Below, piece by piece: positions 6,063 to 7,508 of a DNA stretch of 7,508 bases (its first letter is position 1; each line of letters opens with the position of its first letter). This DNA comes from an uncultured Mollicutes bacterium. GTDB lineage: Bacteria; Bacillota_I; Bacilli_A; RFN20; CAG-826. The notes beneath the pieces were generated by a model, which was not told where the DNA came from, did no database searches, and saw only the letters and a program-made list of their open reading frames with translations. Location of the stretch: contig URQK01000079.1 in NCBI GenBank assembly GCA_900549975.1, positions 1-7,508 on the forward strand, in the 5' to 3' direction. The position numbers and the translations under genes are program-made.

Positions 6063-6581
6063 TTAAAACTTGTTTTCTCTACTTTTTTTACCTAATAATT
6101 TACAATTAACTGCTTCAAGCAAATCATTAACAAAACTTAAGTCTTCATAATCATCAACATCATTACCTTTAGCGTATAAATCTTTTTCCATGAAGAAGAC
6201 TACGACATAGTCTTCGGTTGTACACGGAAACACATATCCACATGATTGAAATAAAATTTTTGTATCTTCAACATATAAATGTAAGCCAATCGCTAAAGCG
6301 AGTAATGTTTCTCTTTTGGGATTATAATCTAAACGATGATAGAATCCATAATATACTTCTTTGCTTAACCAAGCTCGAGTATAAATTTGTATTGGTGTAT
6401 AACCAGAAGATTCTTCAAAGTTTTTTAAAACATTTATAAAATTGCTTTTACGCATATTTAAAACCATATATTTTTTTAGGTCTCTTTCGTAATCAGCGTA
6501 ATTAGTTTTAGGAGTTAAAATTTCTTTCTTTTTATTTAATAAATAATCTTTTAACTCGCTTATATATTCTTCTTTTGACAT
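6063..6581 (-). CDS. XRE-like helix-turn-helix protein, probable local regulator, 172 aa
   Basis: Residues about 58-116 resemble a divergent XRE/Cro-type helix-turn-helix seen in many Bacillota. They show a 'wLSKevYY' recognition-like segment (about 71-78), then 'KRETLLALAIGLHL' (89-102) and 'LFQSCGYVF' (110-118), the usual order of short helices ending in a conserved GY. The first 57 residues are a charged helical extension and the last 50 an acidic helical tail (VDDYEDLSFVNDLLEAV). No enzyme motif or membrane span is seen. GGAG 5 nt before the ATG supports the start. It lies inside the cluster, 14 nt after the first ESCRT-III-like gene and 23 nt before the protease gene, so it may autoregulate the operon, for example through the inverted repeat at 7232-7256. 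It could instead be an adaptor using the fold for protein binding. The fold call is moderate and the function is inferred. Confidence 0.6.
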   Translation of the reverse strand: MSKEEYISELKDYLLNKKKEILTPKTNYADYERDLKKYMVLNMRKSNFINVLKNFEESSGYTPIQIYTRAWLSKEVYYGFYHRLDYNPKRETLLALAIGLHLYVEDTKILFQSCGYVFPCTTEDYVVVFFMEKDLYAKGNDVDDYEDLSFVNDLLEAVNCKLLGKKSRENKF

Positions 6582-6595
6582 AGCTACTCCACAAA

Positions 6596-7171
6596 TTAAT
6601 TCTTATTATTTAATTTTTCCACTTTGGCATCAATATTAGAATTTAACACACTTTCTTGATGTGCAATTTCTAAATCAATCATCTTTGCAATTTCATCATT
6701 ACTAATCTTAGAATTATCAGCGATTGAAGCATAAGAATCATTGGAAGAATCTAATAATGTATCAAGTCTATCCGTGGCAACTTCAACATTATCTAAAGCT
6801 GTTTCGAAGTTCTTAGTAACATTATCAAAGTCCATGCTCTTTGTTGTTTTAATCATATCTTTTGACATTGTATTCATTGTTGTTAAGAATCCTTTTGTCA
6901 TCTTAGTCAAGTCACGCATTTGTGATGTTATTTGAATATTAAGTAACATCTCTTCTGCTTTTTGCTTTTGGCTAGTGACAGTTCTAATCGCAGACACCGC
7001 TAATTTAAATTGTTGATCTGCACCTTTCATTTTTGCGACTTTAGCAATTTCCACATAACTTTCATATTGCTTATTTAATCCCGCAATATACTTTTCAATG
7101 CTCTTCATCGTTTGTTTAATTAATAATCTTCTTTGCATTTCTTTCTTTTCAGCACTTTGAAATAAACCCAT
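6596..7171 (-). CDS. ESCRT-III (Snf7/CHMP)-like membrane-remodelling protein, 191 aa
   Basis: Predicted cytoplasmic helical filament subunit. It begins MGLF followed by a basic stretch, the same opening as eukaryotic CHMP3/Vps24, where this end contacts membrane. Residues about 8-105 read as the long alpha1/alpha2 hairpin: the turn MKG (48-50) is followed by FKLAVSAIRTV and QKQKAEEML, the basic, regularly spaced pattern of CHMP proteins. Residues 88-140 contain the MTKG, TMNTM, SMDF and NFE pattern seen in the CHMP1/CHMP2 core. SNDEIAKMIDLEIAHQ (158-173) resembles the alpha5 region. The C-terminal tail is charged and could bind a MIT domain, but its MIM1 match is weak. There is no signal peptide or membrane span. 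It heads the cluster, 14 nt upstream of the next gene. PspA/Vipp1 are the usual bacterial relatives, but this reads closer to the archaeal/eukaryotic type. A generic coiled coil is the main alternative. Confidence 0.78.
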   Translation of the reverse strand: MGLFQSAEKKEMQRRLLIKQTMKSIEKYIAGLNKQYESYVEIAKVAKMKGADQQFKLAVSAIRTVTSQKQKAEEMLLNIQITSQMRDLTKMTKGFLTTMNTMSKDMIKTTKSMDFDNVTKNFETALDNVEVATDRLDTLLDSSNDSYASIADNSKISNDEIAKMIDLEIAHQESVLNSNIDAKVEKLNNKN

Positions 7172-7180
7172 ATTTTATCT

Positions 7181-7186
7181 CTCCTT
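7181..7186 (-). promoter_or_regulatory. Ribosome binding site of the first ESCRT-III-like gene
   Basis: AAGGAG lies 9 nt upstream of the ATG at 7171. It is preceded by an A-rich stretch and supports that ATG as the start, which makes the protein begin with MGLF. Confidence 0.75.
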
Positions 7187-7231
7187 TTTCTTTACAATGT
7201 TATTTAAGCATACATGAATACTAATTATCTT

Positions 7232-7256
7232 TATAAGTTAAATTTGGTAACTTATA
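7232..7256. repeat. Perfect 9-bp inverted repeat with 7-nt spacer; candidate operator
   Basis: On the plus strand TATAAGTTA (7232-7240) and TAACTTATA (7248-7256) are exact reverse complements around AATTTGG. Each arm has only one G or C and no T-run follows on the minus strand, so it is a poor terminator. A dyad of this size between a possible promoter and the first gene's ribosome site suits a dimeric DNA-binding protein. The XRE-like protein encoded at 6063-6581 is the obvious candidate, which is inference. AT-rich DNA produces such repeats by chance more often than balanced DNA does. Confidence 0.4.
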
Positions 7257-7289
7257 TTACAAAATTAGCAATTTTTGTCTTTATATTTT

Positions 7290-7295
7290 ATTATA
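7290..7295 (-). promoter_or_regulatory. Candidate -10 box (TATAAT) upstream of the ESCRT-like cluster
   Basis: A perfect TATAAT lies on the minus strand just after the preceding gene's stop and about 120 nt upstream of the first cluster gene. No good -35 match sits 16-18 nt upstream (the position reads CTAAAA), and there is no TGn extension. In DNA this AT-rich a chance TATAAT is likely. It is listed because this is the only gap in the window large enough for a conventional promoter. Confidence 0.25.
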
Positions 7296-7314
7296 GAATA
7301 TATAAAACTTATTT

Positions 7315-7508
7315 TTAGTATCCAAGTATTCCAGCAATAATTCCAAAAATAACACCTATAGCAATAGCTAGACCAATTGCAAATCCTATTTCACTAGCAA
7401 TAAACATTCCTAAGAATGGTAATAAACCATTTAATACACAAATAAGAGCAAAAATTAGATATTTACAAACAATCGCTACAATAATAAGAATTTTAGATGT
7501 TTTTCCAT
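7315..7508 (-). CDS. C-terminal part of a small membrane protein with a glycine-zipper helix (5' end outside the window)
   Basis: An open frame enters at the right edge and ends at TAA (7315-7317), giving the last 63 residues of a protein whose start is not visible. The fragment is almost entirely hydrophobic. One likely membrane helix spans about residues 5-27 of the fragment and a second about 41-62, joined by a short loop (NGLLPFLG). The second helix has Gly at 41, 45, 51, 55 and 59, giving GxxxG and GxxxGxxxG spacing typical of tightly packed or oligomerising helices. The only charges are Lys near the start, one mid-fragment Lys and one Glu. No family is recognised. It lies 143 nt upstream of the ESCRT-like cluster on the same strand, so it could be a separate transcript or a membrane partner of that cluster. 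The frame fits better than the alternatives at this edge, which hit stops quickly. Confidence 0.6.
   Translation of the reverse strand, partial: GKTSKILIIVAIVCKYLIFALICVLNGLLPFLGMFIASEIGFAIGLAIAIGVIFGIIAGILGY

Larger units (their letters stand above)
1..7171 (-). other. Probable single operon encoding an ESCRT-III/Vps4-FtsK-like system
   Basis: Eight genes run in one direction with gaps of 14, 23, 13, 4, 9, 56 and 13 nt, and four ribosome sites overlap or lie inside the preceding gene's end. The only larger gap in the window is the 143 nt upstream of the first of these genes. The set combines probable filament subunits, a MIT-bearing Vps4-like ATPase, an SPFH-like scaffold, a protease, a helix-turn-helix protein and a TPR adaptor. 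Co-transcription is inferred from spacing. The operon may extend beyond base 1. Confidence 0.8.

Noticed and set aside
6741..6935. Plus-strand 64-codon hydrophobic frame
   Set aside because: It is a shadow of the first ESCRT-III-like gene, with no ribosome site or independent evidence.
6596..7171. Plain PspA/Vipp1 identity for the first 191-aa protein
   Set aside because: PspA/Vipp1 are about 220-250 aa. The MGLF tip, the KG-turn pattern and a MIT-AAA partner fit CHMP-type ESCRT-III better, although distant kinship is expected.
1..7508. TGA=Trp (Mycoplasma-type) genetic code
   Set aside because: All frames close with TAA/TAG and the Trp codons noticed are TGG. Absence of TGA stops alone is weak evidence, and the genes read intact under the standard code.
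1..7508. tRNA, rRNA, CRISPR array, insertion sequence or attachment site
   Set aside because: No cloverleaf-like segments, regular spaced repeats, transposase motifs or flanking direct repeats were seen.

Overview
The window is a compact, AT-rich bacterial locus with every recognisable gene on the minus strand. Genes are 4-56 nt apart and most have strong Shine-Dalgarno (SD) sites (AAGGAG, AGGAGG). AT richness, low-GC codon use and SD strength suggest a low-GC Bacillota/Mycoplasmatota-type bacterium. All eight visible stops are TAA or TAG. The two Trp codons noticed are both TGG, so the standard bacterial code fits and nothing here requires TGA=Trp. This placement is inference.

Layout in transcription order (high to low coordinates). 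(1) 7508-7315 is the C-terminal end of a small membrane protein with a glycine-zipper helix. (2) A 143-nt gap holds a candidate promoter and a perfect 9-bp inverted repeat. (3) A tight gene cluster follows: a 191-aa ESCRT-III/CHMP-like protein starting MGLF; a 172-aa XRE-like helix-turn-helix protein; a 269-aa zinc-ribbon plus HtrA/trypsin-like protease; a 305-aa SPFH/Band-7-like protein with a C-terminal zinc ribbon; a 312-aa helical protein starting MWPF with a probable ESCRT-III-like core; a second 191-aa ESCRT-III-like protein with a MIM1-like tail; a 779-aa fusion of a MIT domain, a Vps4-type AAA ATPase and an FtsK/SpoIIIE motor; and the N-terminal 120 residues of a double-zinc-ribbon/TPR protein that leaves the window at base 1.

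The central result is a bacterial operon that looks like a complete ESCRT-III/Vps4 membrane-remodelling module: probable polymer subunits, a MIT-bearing Vps4-like disassembly ATPase and a membrane-platform (SPFH) protein, plus a protease and a regulator. The disassembly ATPase is covalently joined to an FtsK-type DNA translocase. The best-known bacterial ESCRT-III relatives, PspA and Vipp1, work without a dedicated MIT-Vps4 partner. The SPFH and zinc-ribbon companions recall the Bacillus pspA-ydjGHI arrangement.

Working model (inference): the MGLF, MWPF and MNKL proteins co-assemble on the inner face of the membrane at a site marked by the SPFH protein. The MIT domain captures their C-terminal tails, the Vps4 module remodels the filament, and the FtsK module moves DNA through or away from the same site. 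Septum closure over trapped DNA, sporulation-like or vesicle DNA packaging, membrane-stress repair and phage defence would all fit. All family calls come from reading motifs by eye, with no database search or structure prediction.
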